Assembly (NCBI RefSeq): GCF_921293095.1
Contig: NC_060251.1
Location: forward strand, 90,196,566 to 90,260,565
Length of the DNA stretch: 64,000 bases
Source: Ischnura elegans
Taxonomy: Eukaryota; Arthropoda; Insecta; Odonata; Coenagrionidae
Direction: 5' to 3'
Below are positions 22,001 to 30,200 of the stretch, piece by piece. The position numbers and the translations under genes are program-made. The notes under the pieces were generated by a model. The model worked only from the letters and a program-made list of their open reading frames with translations, was not told the origin of the DNA and ran no database searches. Every line of letters begins with the position of its first letter. Within the stretch, counting starts at the first letter, position 1.

Positions 22001-23127
22001 CCAAATATTTGATAGTACATTATGATACTGGTAGAGGATTCTGGTTCAGAGCATGGGCGTACCCAGCGAGGAGCAGGAGGGGGCAGCTGCCCCCCTCCTT
22101 CCGCTAGAAGAAAAAATCGCTAATGTCTTTTAGGAAAATAATATATTTTCAAGTAAATAACTTTGAAAACTAATAAAGAGCTGTTACATTTTCCTTAAAA
22201 TGTTGGTTTCATTCACCTTTTCTATGCTTAAATCTTACCTATAACTTGAGCAACCATGGCTTGTCCCACCCTCCCTAGTTTTGATCATGGGTACGCCCTT
22301 GGTTCAGAGATAATTCTTTGTATTTACGAAGTTACAAAACAACTATAACTTTAGTAACTGTTTTACCTTCAGCACTGTAATGGTCCCTGCAGTTTCTATG
22401 CATACAAATGCAGTCCCAGACGCATTTCATCAAACACAAATTTAAGCAGGGGCTCATACACGTGAAGTGAACATTACACGATACACAACAAAACTTACTT
22501 TGTAAACAGCACACGGGCGAATATTTAGCTTAGTAATGAACATGATATCTCTTTTACAATCTCAAAAAAGTTACTATTGAGTCTTACCCAAGAAATACGA
22601 AGGATGAACGAAAATAAATTAAATAAAGAAACATGCACAAGAGAAGGATCTACAACACAATGTATAACTACCATAAAAGGAGGAAATGATGAGAAGAAAT
22701 CAACCCGGGTACAACGGAGGAAGAGTAATCGAAAACATCAAACCTCAGCCTTCAAACACACCATGTGACGCTGAAACACACCTGTTATGACGTACACCTT
22801 CCCCTTGCAGTCAACTTTTAAGTCATCTTCACGAAAATTCTTGGCAGCGGCTTCATATCCTAACCTGAAAATGCGTTATATGGTTACATAACAGGCGCAG
22901 CATTGTACTTTTGACCTTAGCAATGGATTCATCCATTAAAAAGATTCTGGCAGGGTACATGAGTTTACTGCTCTACTTCATCAAATACTCATCTTAAGAT
23001 TCGCAGAGTCCACATGATAAGATGAGCAAAAAATATGAAAATACATCCAAAACAGGCAGAATTACCTTGTATATTCTCTTTTTCCCTTCAGGTACCAGAC
23101 CATAAGACGGTAATAAGACGTCGACAT
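972..23127 (-). CDS. DHRS12: Dehydrogenase/reductase SDR family member 12 (DHRS12-like), 8 exons
   Basis: Coding exons on the minus strand: 23127-23066, 22864-22782, 21339-21206, 19340-19245, 17489-17365, 14320-14185, 12626-12407, 1093-972. All junctions are GT..AG and the phases agree, giving 978 nt or 325 residues, close to vertebrate DHRS12 (about 317). The protein shows the SDR signature in order: NAD(P)-binding TGANSGIG, NNAG, an active-site Ser in the VASGGM segment, and YSQQK for the YxxxK catalytic pair. The N-terminus (MSTSYYRLMVWYLKGKREYT), the CRNRQYAETAKNEI block, HPGWADTP and the FFQDRAPVATHLPLAW end are DHRS12-like rather than generic SDR. The family consists of predicted NAD(P)-dependent oxidoreductases with poorly known substrates. 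The start is the first ATG of exon 1 and matches the family N-terminus. The gene is divergent from the THAP exon at 23548. Its introns carry many transposons, including a whole hAT gene in intron 7, but no coding damage is visible. Confidence 0.94.
1262..1454 (-). mobile_element. LINE 3' fragment, part left of the hAT insertion
   Basis: Minus-strand LINE remnant. The plus strand reads TAGGTTTACATGGAAC, then pyrimidine-rich text alignable by eye with the better copy at 29410-29830. It stops exactly where the hAT inverted repeat starts and resumes at 7358. Confidence 0.7.
1455..1468. repeat. hAT left terminal inverted repeat
   Basis: TAGGTTGGGACAAG, perfect inverse of 7344-7357. TCCTGAC words follow at about 1495-1545. 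Confidence 0.85.
1709..2440. repeat. Tandem repeat, about 4.8 copies of a ~150-bp unit
   Basis: The word CCAAACAAAATATGGCCAC recurs at about 1711, 1861, 2011, 2159 and 2308. Units 1 and 3 share one variant of the second half (ACACATAATAATAG) and units 2 and 4 another (ACAAATTATCATAG), so the true repeat is a ~300-bp two-unit block. It lies inside the hAT element, just downstream of its stop codon. Confidence 0.93.
2455..4593 (-). CDS. hAT transposase exon 2 (catalytic and dimerisation regions)
   Basis: A 713-codon open frame starting with the GTG that follows acceptor TTTTGTAG, so that GTG is an internal Val codon rather than a start. It ends KKLTGTF with a stop at 2457-2455. Confidence 0.87.
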   Translation of the reverse strand: MTTATPSTSTSASVNPTAAAPGSSASGGTAEDPRDDPDDPTPASPACTCSCPCARCTNEVIAVPKTAGLQGLNTWLMKQDTTKAEILWCIYCVTSHTSLSSGGKAVQLFPTMFPDSMIAAKMELGRNKIAYSLVHGLAPHFHDVITSKLTKLDFVVVLFDESLNKCSQKTQMDLAIKFWCDDQNETVTKYYDSVFLGRSRATDLISAYCTAIPRSVQSHVLMVGMDGPNVNVKFLKDLQIYMKTEFGEDEPLLLLMGSCGLHVVHNSFKEGVSKCGWNIVMFLRALYNIFKNVPARRSKYTEWTGSTTFPNKYCAVRWLNNAPGADNCIKILPNVKTFIEKVRTGPEEDKIKSAGFLYVAKAVEDKMLGPKLAFFSYVARLVEPFLTTYQTNDPMAPFLHTDLSNLVSNLLRHFVKNDYVNRKSDVCKVDITNEDNLIPVKNFNFSFSVKDALKKVQVSTPEMLKFKEECVLLLKAMVSKILEKAPLNYKLCRAITFCDPELISHSKTAVSTRLNGFLEQLHSRNWLPASECDTILSDFKVLCDKQVFANACQEYDRQRQRLDHFWRGIWDHYKCSDGLVKVIKMALIISHGQAFIERGFSINKEIIVENQLDMSLVAQRQVYDSVNAAGGVENIKISAEMINRFRHARSEYEEAKKQRRSEDAEVEKKRTHEKMIGTEVKELQAKKMKVLASSQKEADAIDEEIKKLTGTF
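2455..4970 (-). CDS. hAT transposase with N-terminal BED-type zinc finger (two coding exons)
   Basis: Coding exons on the minus strand are 4970-4665 and 4593-2455, joined across a 71-bp intron (AAGAAG|GTAAGT ... TTTTGTAG|GTGACT, phase 0), for about 814 residues. Exon 1 carries a BED/C2H2-like finger: FYCSVC (Cys pair), then LTKHLSSTHH (His pair), preceded by QTYWNEDW, a common lead-in in this family. Exon 2 opens with a Ser/Thr/Pro-rich linker and a Cys cluster (CTCSCPCARC). Then come VVLFDES and VGMDGPNVN (candidate catalytic Asp residues), GSCGLHVVHN (the hAT C..H feature), AVRWLNN, and HGQAFIERGFSINKE, resembling the hAT C-terminal dimerisation motif. A charged helix ends the protein. Known role of the family: cut-and-paste transposition in the nucleus. 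ATG 4970 is the first after a possible 3' splice site at 4976; 4943 is an alternative start. The intact frame suggests a young element; domestication is possible but not shown. Confidence 0.85.
4665..4970 (-). CDS. hAT transposase exon 1 (BED finger)
   Basis: Reads MLRPISSLVMVGGKQTYW, then the Cys2/His2 finger and FCLPSAKK before donor GTAAGT. TATTTTCAG just upstream (acceptor ending at 4977) implies a non-coding first exon ending near 5092 (TTGAAG|GTAGGC). Confidence 0.75.
4971..5300 (-). promoter_or_regulatory. Probable hAT 5' leader and GC-rich promoter
   Basis: 5100-5270 is markedly GC-rich (CGCCGCGGGCG, GGCGGGGGG) in an AT-rich region. A donor-like site at 5092/5091 could splice a non-coding exon to 4976. 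No TATA box is evident. Inferred from position and composition only. Confidence 0.4.
5301..6890. other. Non-coding interior of the hAT element
   Basis: AT-rich sequence between the transposase leader and the element's right end. Overlapping ~65-codon frames at 5486-5705 have no recognisable motif. I see nothing else identifiable. Confidence 0.4.
6891..6912. repeat. (ATGC)n microsatellite
   Basis: About five uninterrupted ATGC units. Confidence 0.9.
6931..7013. mobile_element. Short MITE-like inverted repeat
   Basis: AAGGCCGTTTTACACGGTAC on the left is roughly mirrored by GTCGTGTAAAGCGGTG on the right, with AATTGCG words inside in both orientations. It shares its outer end with the MITEs at 250 and 31090. 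Right end degraded. Confidence 0.5.
7344..7357. repeat. hAT right terminal inverted repeat
   Basis: CTTGTCCCAACCTA, perfect inverse of 1455-1468. Positions 7250-7343 before it contain eight to nine CCTGA(C) words. Confidence 0.85.
7358..7545 (-). mobile_element. LINE 3' fragment, part right of the hAT insertion
   Basis: Continues the fragment cut at 1454. CTGCCTCTCCTCACCCAGCA and CCACACCCACATCTCGACC match by eye the corresponding stretch of the copies at 29710-29815 and 45725-45810. About 50 bp seem to be missing at the break. Confidence 0.7.
7546..8130. other. Intron 7 of DHRS12, no recognisable feature
   Basis: AT-rich. An 83-codon minus-strand frame (7761-8012) lacks any motif and is probably chance. 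Confidence 0.5.
8135..8450 (-). mobile_element. tRNA-derived SINE, family A
   Basis: On the minus strand a B box (GGTTCAAGTCC) lies in a tRNA-like head near 8375-8445. A body follows, then a tail with TCATGGCGAAAATGACCTCA and CTCCTCCAAATATCA. The same tail occurs at 31605-31640 (minus) and 50530-50560 (plus), defining one family of about 300 bp. Confidence 0.7.
8530..8905 (+). mobile_element. LINE 3' end (endonuclease/reverse-transcriptase type), truncated
   Basis: A frame at 8549-8758 reads FKMWVRRRMEKVKWTEWRR, then VGEVRQLIDEIRRIQKVWLG, the typical region after the reverse transcriptase in arthropod non-LTR elements. It continues to a 3' end at TCCATGGAAACCTACCTT and an A-rich tail near 8910. 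The 5' end is missing. Other fragments of the family are on the minus strand at 1262, 7358, 29410, 41395, 45700 and 54290. Confidence 0.75.
8911..10400. other. Intron 7 of DHRS12, no recognisable feature
   Basis: AT-rich sequence with no motif-bearing frame. Short frames near 10194-10472 overlap the edge of the hAT element and look fortuitous. Confidence 0.5.
10409..11643. mobile_element. hAT-type element with intact 8-bp target duplication
   Basis: GTTACCAG occurs immediately on both sides (10401-10408 and 11644-11651). The ends TAGGGATGG and CCGTTCCTA are imperfect inverse repeats, and both subterminal regions are rich in GGATCC/GGATCCA words. Internal frames of 64-85 codons show no transposase motif, so it is non-autonomous or heavily eroded. 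Confidence 0.8.
11652..12406. other. Intron 7 of DHRS12, near exon 7
   Basis: No recognisable element. Two overlapping plus-strand frames near 12004-12257 lack motifs. Confidence 0.4.
12407..12626 (-). CDS. DHRS12: DHRS12 exon 7
   Basis: Begins VTLTEMYAKENPEVHFS and carries the conserved HPGWADTP loop, the GADTALWLA helix and GLFFQ. Acceptor TTTTGCAG, donor CAAG|GTGAGT. It is separated from exon 8 by an 11.3-kb intron that contains the hAT element. Confidence 0.93.
12627..14184. other. DHRS12 intron 6
   Basis: AT-rich intron with no element I can name. Confidence 0.5.
14185..14320 (-). CDS. DHRS12: DHRS12 exon 6 (catalytic Tyr/Lys)
   Basis: Encodes AEKSRVVNVASGGMLLQKL and AYSQQKRQQ. It holds the strand and Ser of the SDR active site and the YxxxK pair. 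Acceptor CGTTTCAG, donor CAG|GTATTT. Confidence 0.93.
14321..17364. other. DHRS12 intron 5
   Basis: Mostly unassigned. 14835-14950 (GAGATGGGCCAAATAG and TCGAATTCGAATATCGAAT words) resembles one end of a hAT element, but I find no partner end. About 15240-15330 ends in TAGTTATGCCACTG, also like a hAT end without a partner. 16565-16640 contains two palindromic GGGCCGATAAATCGGCCC-like words. No coding. Confidence 0.4.
17365..17489 (-). CDS. DHRS12: DHRS12 exon 5 (NNAG motif)
   Basis: Encodes VNNAGCMLHEKQVDADG, then LEKNFATNSLGTHILT and RKLLPLLK. NNAG is the SDR structural motif. Donor AAAAA|GTAGGT is unusual but in phase with exon 6 (AA|G GCT). Confidence 0.92.
17742..18007. mobile_element. Short hAT MITE with perfect target duplication
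   Basis: AGTGAGAC flanks both ends (17734-17741, 18008-18015). The ends CAGAAGCGGATACAGA and TATGTATTCGCCACTG are inverse with few mismatches. The interior has runs of G and C (AAGGGGGGGCC). Located in DHRS12 intron 4. Confidence 0.87.
18680..19195 (+). mobile_element. 5'-truncated Penelope-like retroelement (GIY-YIG end)
   Basis: An open frame (18720-19069) reads YTGRTVKTRIEEH, then SAVAEHEATGHAIDFE, LIREAIEIKKNKNNYNRDTG and TWNPVI. That is the C-terminal GIY-YIG endonuclease region typical of Penelope-like elements. CATATTAAAATCTT (14 bp) flanks it at 18666-18679 and 19196-19209. A 36-bp segment near the left end (18707-18742) is the inverse of the right end (19163-19198) with one mismatch, a known Penelope end arrangement. 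After the stop codon, 19100-19140 folds as a GACC/GGTC stem followed by GCGAAAA, like the hammerhead-related 3' structures of these elements. Reverse transcriptase is absent. It sits in DHRS12 intron 4. Confidence 0.82.
19245..19340 (-). CDS. DHRS12: DHRS12 exon 4
   Basis: Thirty-two codons, phase 0 at both ends: DVHVHILDLSVPRDVVKF to NHCHVL. It contains the D-L-S segment that normally contacts the adenine ring in SDRs. A Penelope-like insertion begins only 49 bp beyond its donor site. Confidence 0.92.
19341..20690. other. DHRS12 intron 3, part
   Basis: AT-rich. Nothing beyond the MITE that follows can be identified. A 94-codon plus-strand frame at 19799-20083 has no motif. Confidence 0.45.
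20695..20921. mobile_element. MITE, second diverged copy of the 250-458 family
   Basis: ATGATACATTAACATGCACG on the left and CATGTTAATGCATTGTGTAA on the right match the ends of the copy at 250. The inner stretch AAATTAGAACAGGTTCTATT is also shared, in inverse orientation. Target duplication no longer clear. Confidence 0.75.
21206..21339 (-). CDS. DHRS12: DHRS12 exon 3 (Rossmann glycine motif)
   Basis: Begins ANSGIGKSVALEVAKKGG, completing the TGxxxGIG cofactor loop whose T-G spans the exon 2/3 junction. VCRNRQYAETAKNEI and SGNQ follow. The Arg after the second strand is typical of NADP-preferring SDRs, but cofactor preference is inference. Confidence 0.93.
21340..22050. other. DHRS12 intron 2, part
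   Basis: No identifiable feature before the MITE at 22052. Confidence 0.5.
22052..22301. mobile_element. Short hAT MITE with perfect target duplication
   Basis: GTTCAGAG flanks both sides (22044-22051, 22302-22309). The ends CATGGGCGTACCCA and TGGGTACGCCCTTG are inverse with one mismatch. Next to the left end is GGGGGCAGCTGCCCCCC, a perfect palindrome. No coding capacity. Confidence 0.88.
22782..22864 (-). CDS. DHRS12: DHRS12 exon 2
   Basis: Encodes LGYEAAAKNFREDDLKVDC, then KGKVYVIT and the split Gly of the cofactor loop. Acceptor ATTTTCAG, donor ACAG|GTGTGT. Confidence 0.92.
23066..23127 (-). CDS. DHRS12: DHRS12 exon 1 (start codon)
   Basis: ATG at 23127-23125 opens MSTSYYRLMVWYLKGKREYT, matching the family N-terminal hydrophobic stretch. 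Donor ACAAG|GTAATT leads into a 201-bp intron. Confidence 0.9.
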
Positions 23128-23547
23128 TATTCCAGATTCGATCAGACACTGCACTTTCGGAGAGCTACCGTCCTTGTACGTCGACTGAATGTTATCTTCG
23201 AAGTCTGTCAACAGCTCCTTCACAATTTGACGATTTCATAGATTCCACACCTTCCGCAAAGACTTCTTCCACACCAGTGCAACTTCCTATGCCCGCCGTA
23301 CAATTTTGGTGGCAGGTTTTTGAGGCTGCGGAATTTTAGCGAACTACCAGCGCTACTTGTCGTGTACCCATGCTTTGTATGTAGCTCGGTAAGTTCACGT
23401 GTGTTTAAGCGAGTTATTTGCACTTGAAAAACTATTTAATTGAGTTCTTCAGCGTTTTTTTGTAATTCTAAACGCTAAAGTAATTCACTGTGTGGATTTC
23501 ACGGGTGAGAGAAGAGCTAGTTCGCTTTATTTTCGGCGATATTTGAA
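23128..23547. promoter_or_regulatory. Divergent (bidirectional) promoter region between DHRS12 and THAP gene
   Basis: Only 420 bp separate the DHRS12 start codon (minus) and the THAP start codon (plus). The region must hold both 5' leaders and both promoters. I see no convincing TATA box. Inference from gene arrangement. Confidence 0.55.
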
Positions 23548-23784
23548 ATGCCACGAAGCTGTGTCACACCAGGGTGTACTGAGGGGTATGGCTCTAAAAA
23601 GTCTACCTTCTCATTTTTCTCTGCTCCCAAAGATCCTGTTAAGAGGAGTAAATGGCAAGCTGCAATACCAAGGGTAAACTTTGAGTTGAAGGCAGGGCAG
23701 AAACTGTGTGAAAGGCATTTCATGCCCCACGACATCGTCAGGAAGAAGCAGTTGAAAGATGGCAATGGCCAAGTCATCCAGGAG
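23548..23784 (+). CDS. THAP-domain protein, first coding exon
   Basis: Seventy-nine codons from ATG to donor CAGGAG|GTAAGT. The product has the full THAP C2CH zinc module. It starts MPRSCVTPGCTEGYG (first two Cys), then STFSFFSAP, the invariant Trp in RSKWQAAIPR, and LCERHFMPHDIVRKK (last Cys and His). THAP modules bind DNA and occur in transcriptional regulators and in P-element-type transposases. No downstream exon with a recognisable domain is visible before 26.9 kb. Splicing to any of the three acceptor-like repeats at 23889, 24142 or 24326 would add one residue and stop, giving a THAP-only protein of about 80 residues. Whether this is a host gene or the head of a lost P-type element cannot be settled here. 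Confidence 0.82.
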
Positions 23785-23825
23785 GTAAGTAAAGGCCCAG
23801 CTTAAATAAAATAATTTCATTAGTA

Positions 23826-24400
23826 GTATTGATTATCTATTTTTTTTCTCGACTTTTCGATGGCTAATGTAATATTTTCTTTTCACAGTTATGATGATCT
23901 TGTAAGGATGAGATACGGTACTCAACATAGAATTATTGCAAATCATCTTAGCAATGCGTTGAGTTGAACAATGCCTTCTTTTTGAAACTAATCATTTTGA
24001 AAATTAATATGAGAATGTAAAGGTTACCCTTTGGAGAATATCTCAGGACAATCATCCAGTGAGTACCTTGTACCATAAGTATTGATTATCTATTTTTATT
24101 CTCGACTTTTCGATGGCTAATGTAATATTTTCTTTTCACAGTTATGATGATCTTGTAAGGATGAGATACGGTACTCAACATAGAATTATTGCAAATCATC
24201 TTAGCAATGCGTTGAGTTGAACAATGCCTTCTTTATTACTATACATACTATATGTACTATAAATATTGATTATATATATTTATTCTCGACATATTGATGG
24301 CTAATATAATATTTTATTTTCACAGATATGATGATCTCGTGAGGATGAGATACCTTACTCAAGTTAGAATTATTGCATTTAATCTTTTAATCTCATCATA
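23826..24400 (+). repeat. Three direct repeats, each with a 3' splice-site-like motif
   Basis: TTGATTATCTATTTTT, then TCGATGGCTAATGTAATA, TCTTTTCACAG and TATGATGATCTTGTAAGG recur at 23829, 24080 and (more diverged) 24264. Copies 1 and 2 are nearly identical over about 150 bp. Each includes a pyrimidine tract plus CACAG. The spacings (251 and 185 bp) are unequal. Confidence 0.85.
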
Positions 24401-26996
24401 TTTGAATGTTAAATGTCAATGTAAGTGCTACCCTTGTTAACAGATACTTTGTGAATTTTTGAAGTGAACTTTGGCTTCTCCATCAATGTGAATGCTAAGG
24501 TCCTGAGTTTATGCCAGGCTCTTCATCCAGTAAGTAAGGATTAAAATGAACATTCATGATTAGCTGTGTATGGAGCCCTGTTTACTTTGTTGTCTTTGTT
24601 TTTTTAGATGCCGAGATTGCCTGAGAATGCTCGATGTCTTTTCCATTTGTCTTTTCTATTTGGATTACAAATATACCATTGCCACGTGTGTTGAGTGACT
24701 TGAGGCTTCTGTGCCAATGCTTTTACTATATATCTCAGTTCAGATGGTAATCATTGTTGTTCATCAAGTAAGTTAGAATTAATATGAATGGAGATTTCCT
24801 TAGCTACGTAGAATCTTTTAAATTTGTTAGTCCTGAGTGATGGGCTGTACTAAGTCTTCATTGCAAAATGGAGTGACACTTGCGGTGTGCCTAATGCGAT
24901 GCTAATTCTTCACTTTACATTGTAATACTGGTTCTGAATGCAAGTGATGATGAGAATTTAGTATTTAATTATTGTACTTATTGTTACAGCCATCAGGATA
25001 TTGATTTGTTATAATGTTGACTGATGACAATATTTTTTCCTAGTCTAGAATTAATTAATGTGTGATATTTGACGCCAGATGGTCAACAACTTTGATCATA
25101 GATATGTGAATTCTCTACATTCACCAATGTCATTCATAGTTTAATTCTTAATGCCCATAATGCATAATGGCATGTATTCCCGTAGTAAGTATAATTGAAT
25201 GATGGATTAGAAGAATTGGAAGGTAATTATTTTTATCATTGAATTTTTCGTATTTTCAGTTAAATTGCTAAAGAAAACTGTGAAGATGTAAGTATTTCTG
25301 TAACATGTAATTTATTGCCTTGTGGTTGACTGATGTTAGAATGTTTCCTATTTACAGATTCATCTGTTTATCAGCAATATCTGTTAAGAAAATTACTTCA
25401 GTATGTTTTTGGTGCCAAAGTGGTATTACGTTAACACGGTTCATATATGGAGACAATTATTGGATATAATTTTTCGTGTGGCAGTGATGTTCTTTGATAG
25501 GTGCCACTAATGACTCGGATTGGAAGATTTTTGTGTCGTGAATTGGAAACTAAGCCACAATGAATGTGCAGATAAACTTTTAAGGGACGAGGTCATCGCA
25601 ATACGTACATAGTTAACCCTTTTATGGAGTTTACCACTTCCCAGTATTGAGAAGGTCACATTGTTCTTTTTATTTGTTCAATCCATATCTACACATGTTT
25701 CAAAGGTATCTCCAAACCTGAATAAATTACTTAAATGCAGAGGGTATTTACTTCTTTTCATTTTGAACCAAACCTTTCATAAGATAGATATAATGAATTT
25801 ATTTTTGGTATAACTCTCTTCCATTACCAAATTGAGAAATTTGTACTATTCCTCTGTTGTGACAAATATTTAGGTAATGTATCGCGTCATTTACGTAAAC
25901 ATCACCTTACCGTGATGAGAATCCGTTCGCTAATGTCGTAGATAATCTCCAGTATTTATTCCATCGCTTCAAGGCGTACTTAGCAGTTACAAGTTCGTAG
26001 CCGAAGGGAGAGACATACCGGCATATAATTCGCAATATTAATGTACAGGAGTGTTAGAATCCCTGCGTAAGCTCGTACAGTTTACAATAAAGAATGGTTA
26101 TTTAATTCAAAATAATAAGATTTAGCCTTATATCTCCGGAATCCAACATATTCTCCACAAAATTTTCCTTAATTTACACGGGTTTCAATGCCCTAACGAC
26201 GTCTGCCAGGGTCCAAGACAGGTGCTGCCATTAGTTCCGACTTTCACCGCGGCCTCAAAAACATGCCACTTTTTTCTCGGGAGTAACAGCGGGTTGACTT
26301 CTTCGAAAACAGAAAAACACTGGCGAAATGCGAGAACACGTGCGCGAAATTTGAAATGGAGTTCCCTTTCCAATTCCTTGGGTCTCCGCCGGAACTATGA
26401 GGATTCATCGATTGATCTCTATAGAATTTCAAAAAATACTTGAATTTTTTTAAATGTGATTTTATGCATTAGAGTTGATGGTGAATTTTTATACTTAGGA
26501 ATTCCTGAGCTTAAGCGTGGCTAAGTATTTCTTCAAAGTCAGTCATTTTTTTGTTCAATCTGTGAGGCCAAAATTTATTCCTCTTGCCATTACTCAATTA
26601 TGGAATTTTTAGGATCAGAATATAACACTTTGAATTGATATACAATAAATTTCAAGATAATTTAATGAGCCCAGCTACTAGTTACGAAGAACTTTTGTGT
26701 AATCAATTCAATGCATTTCAGAAACGATCTTCGCACAAGTATTTTGATGATCCCTATAATCTTTAGAATTTATTTCCTGCGTACGGTTTCCCAAGAAGTG
26801 ATGATAAAAGGTCACGTATAGTCGTTCTTGTGCGATAAAAGCTCCATTACCGATCCAGCGTTTTGATGATTGGATGCTTTCGCCACCTCTCGGTCATTTT
26901 CTTAACTACTGTGTGTTTCCCAAACACACACCTGATTTCAAATCTTTCCCGCTCCGTATCACCAAATGGAGAGACCACGGAGGTTATTTAAGTGAG
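24401..26996. other. Intergenic or THAP 3' region
   Basis: AT-rich. Several donor-like words (CATCCAGTAAGTA near 24525, CATCAAGTAAGTT near 24763) follow the repeat block, as if a multi-exon non-coding transcript or a decayed repeat array continued. An AATAAAG lies near 26090. Frames at 26185-26443 lack motifs. Confidence 0.35.
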
Positions 26997-27215
26997 ATGA
27001 TTTCACGAAATTCGATCATTATGCTTCGTGGATCAGCCCTCATAGCTGTGTTCCTCTTACAGCCGTTCCTTTTTCAGCATGGAGGAAAGGTTTTCGGCAT
27101 ACCGGTATCGTGGGTTCGAGCGTTTCCTGACGGAATTCCGAGGGAGAAAATTGGAACGTTCCAGTCCATAGCAGAAGAAGGAAACTTTCATGAAGGAGAC
27201 ATCATTCTGCACAAG
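26997..27215 (+). CDS. Astacin exon 1 (signal peptide and pro-segment)
   Basis: Candidate starts are ATG 26997 and ATG 27021; both precede the hydrophobic core and I cannot choose between them. The exon ends GNFHEGDIILHK before donor AAG|GTGACA. The frame stays open upstream to 26874, but that part lies before the signal peptide and is unlikely to be translated. Confidence 0.85.
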
Positions 27216-30200
27216 GTGACAACAAAATTTTACTCACACATTTGCTTTCTGATAATATTCTTGTAATCGATATTATCGATATCGATGTAAACGATAATGG
27301 ATGCTTAATGTTAGCAAAAGGAAAAATTTCGCTCAAAAGTTTTCTTGCATTAGTTATAGATTTTCTTTCATTATTTTCCCAAAATTTTCCCAGTTATTTA
27401 TCTGAGATGAAGGGAACGGTTGGTTAACCCTTCACTGCATTTTGTATCATATATGATGCGCTACACTCAGGGCCTGTTATTTCTGAAGGGCACAATTCTT
27501 TCTCTCTAACGCAGGGTGTATCAGATATCCCACTTCCCACCGCTACACATTGTGGTTCTCAAAGCAGTCACTACGTGTTATAGGTGATCAGATTCTCATT
27601 ATGTAGGAGGAAGTCCGCTCTCCGATAGCAGAATCTGCAGTAATGAGTCTTTATAATAAATAAGCGTATAAATGGGTGATACGTTATTTTTTTAAGCATC
27701 TGAGTGAAGCGTTAGAAAGTCTGAAGATTTTAGAAACTATAAAGAGTGATAATGTAAAGACCTATTGGCATTAGGAATAAAAGCAAACAATCTGATTAAA
27801 ATTGATAACCAGACGAAAATTTTTATTTCCGCGGATGGGGAAAATATAATTCGATGTGTTTCGATGAAAAAATTTCCCCGAGGCTGGTGATAGCGTTTTC
27901 AGTCGCCATCGAATCGTAACGGCACTGCGTGATTGAAACCTGCTCGTTGTACTGAGTTTTCAAGGGAAATGAAACCGCGGATTTTAAATTTAACCCACTT
28001 GGTGAGGAATACTTAAGCATTTAGAATAATAGCTCCGTTATATTTGGAAAACCCCGTGTAATTTTGAAACCTATTTACCGTAAAATACCTGAAATTTTGT
28101 TAATACTTGATATTTACGGTACACGCATTTTTTTTGAGAGAGAAGAAAAATGTTTAGCCAATTTTATCCCATTTGCTTGAAAAATAATGCAAAATTAATC
28201 AAGGAATTTCGATTAATACTGTAATCATTATTCCTGTTTATTGTTATTTCTTATAATACTTTCCTACTTTATTTAAACTATTATAAAGATGATTAATTGG
28301 GATTTACATATAAATAATTCCAAAATTTATCGATAAATGACGATTATAACTGTTATTGTTATTTCTTTCTATTGCTATTTTCTATTATACGTTTCTACTT
28401 TATTTCAATTATTATACATATGATTAATCAGGATTTATAATCAAATAATTCCAAAATTTATCGATAAATGGCGATTAAAACTGTATTATAATTCCTGTTT
28501 ATCGCTAATTCCTCTTATTTTTTTACTTGTTGCAATTATTGCAGAGATAATTGAAACTGCGTTTTGAGTTTCATAGGATATATACTTGATTAAAATTTCA
28601 TTCGCTGATTATGAGAGAGGCGTTGATAATAGTGTAGGAAGGGTAAAAATCGTTTCATTATTCCCACAATTAGAGTGAAATAAATCAAATGGTACAGTAT
28701 ATTTTCCGCTATTTCCATGTCTTGTAATTGATTCCAAGAAAATGTTATGACCATTTAAGTAAAGGAACTACTATTAATCATTTAATCAACACGGGAATAG
28801 TGCCAATAAGAAAGTAAATCGAGGAAGAGGTGTCAGGCTATATCATCAGACTTGAACCCCTATTAATTGGTTTTGATTAAAGCTTTTTTTAAATACAATT
28901 CCTGGAAAGCCAAGTAAGTAGTAGATTCATCAGATATTTATGAATACACTTCATTGTAACAGATAATATATTACAACTACACCTAATGGAAGGGTCGATA
29001 GGGGAATCACTCACATTTAGGGATATGTGGCACCAAAGTGAATAACGCATTATTGACCATCTAAATTGTAATATTGTCTTGACTTGACAATTGGCATTTA
29101 GAATAAATTATAAGGTGAATGGTTTAAAGACTGCTCAGAAAACTTTATGATTTTATTACTAAAAATCCTTTTTCAAAGATCGTTGCCTGCGCCACGTACT
29201 AATCCTTACTTAAAAGCTGTCATATAAATTTTGGCTAAAGAATTCGAAATTTATTTGCTGTAAAATTTACAAGCAACTGAATATTGCCGATATTATCTAG
29301 AATTTTCAGTGCAATGCAAACAAAGCCACTTTTAACGCGATCACTTGATGTAAAAAAATCTCCATCTATCTTTCGTATGCCTCCTCACCCCACTTGCATC
29401 GAAGGTATTCACTGATTGGCAGATCTTGTAGTGACTAATTGTAAGTGGTAACAAGCATTTTGAGGTAGGTTTCCATGGAGTACTAAAGAGGCATTCTGAC
29501 AGCCTCCCATCCTTCTCCCACCTTCTTCACGTGCTTCCTCATTCAATTCACAGTAAGGCCTACTCCCTTTCATTCTATCTAAAAATCCTATTCTCTTCCT
29601 TCCCCTCCCTTGTTTGCATAACATTCTATCCTCTAGCTCTATTTTCAAAATACCCTTCCTGCTAAGTACTCGCTCCATTCATACCTTCTGTCTCCTTCGT
29701 ATCTCATCAAGAAGCTTCCTCTCCCCACCGATCATGTCCAGCACTTCGTCGTTCCTCCTCCTGTCCGTCCACTTCACCGTCCCAATTCTACTCCACACTC
29801 ACATCTCACAGAGCGAGTTAAAAACCTTTCCCTGATTCTTTTTTGGGCACAACAGGGGCTGAACGGCGATACGAAGAACCTCGTGGCGGACAGGAGTCTT
29901 CTGTGGCCAGGGGGGATCCTCTACTACCAGCTGAGCAATGAGTTCTCAGAGCCGGAGAAGAACTGGATCCGAACGGCCATAGCGGACCTCCAGTCGGTCA
30001 CCTGCGTGAGGTTCGTCGAGAGTACTGGCGCCGGCGCTTACATGCTCGTGAGGAACATGAACGGGTGGGTACTTGTGTAACCGCAAGCAACATAGTAATG
30101 TCTTTTTGATATCAGGTTAGGGGGCGTCCAATAATTACGTGAGATGATTTTGGCGATTTTTGGCCCCCTACATCCTCCTTAGGTGAGATACCGTGAGATT

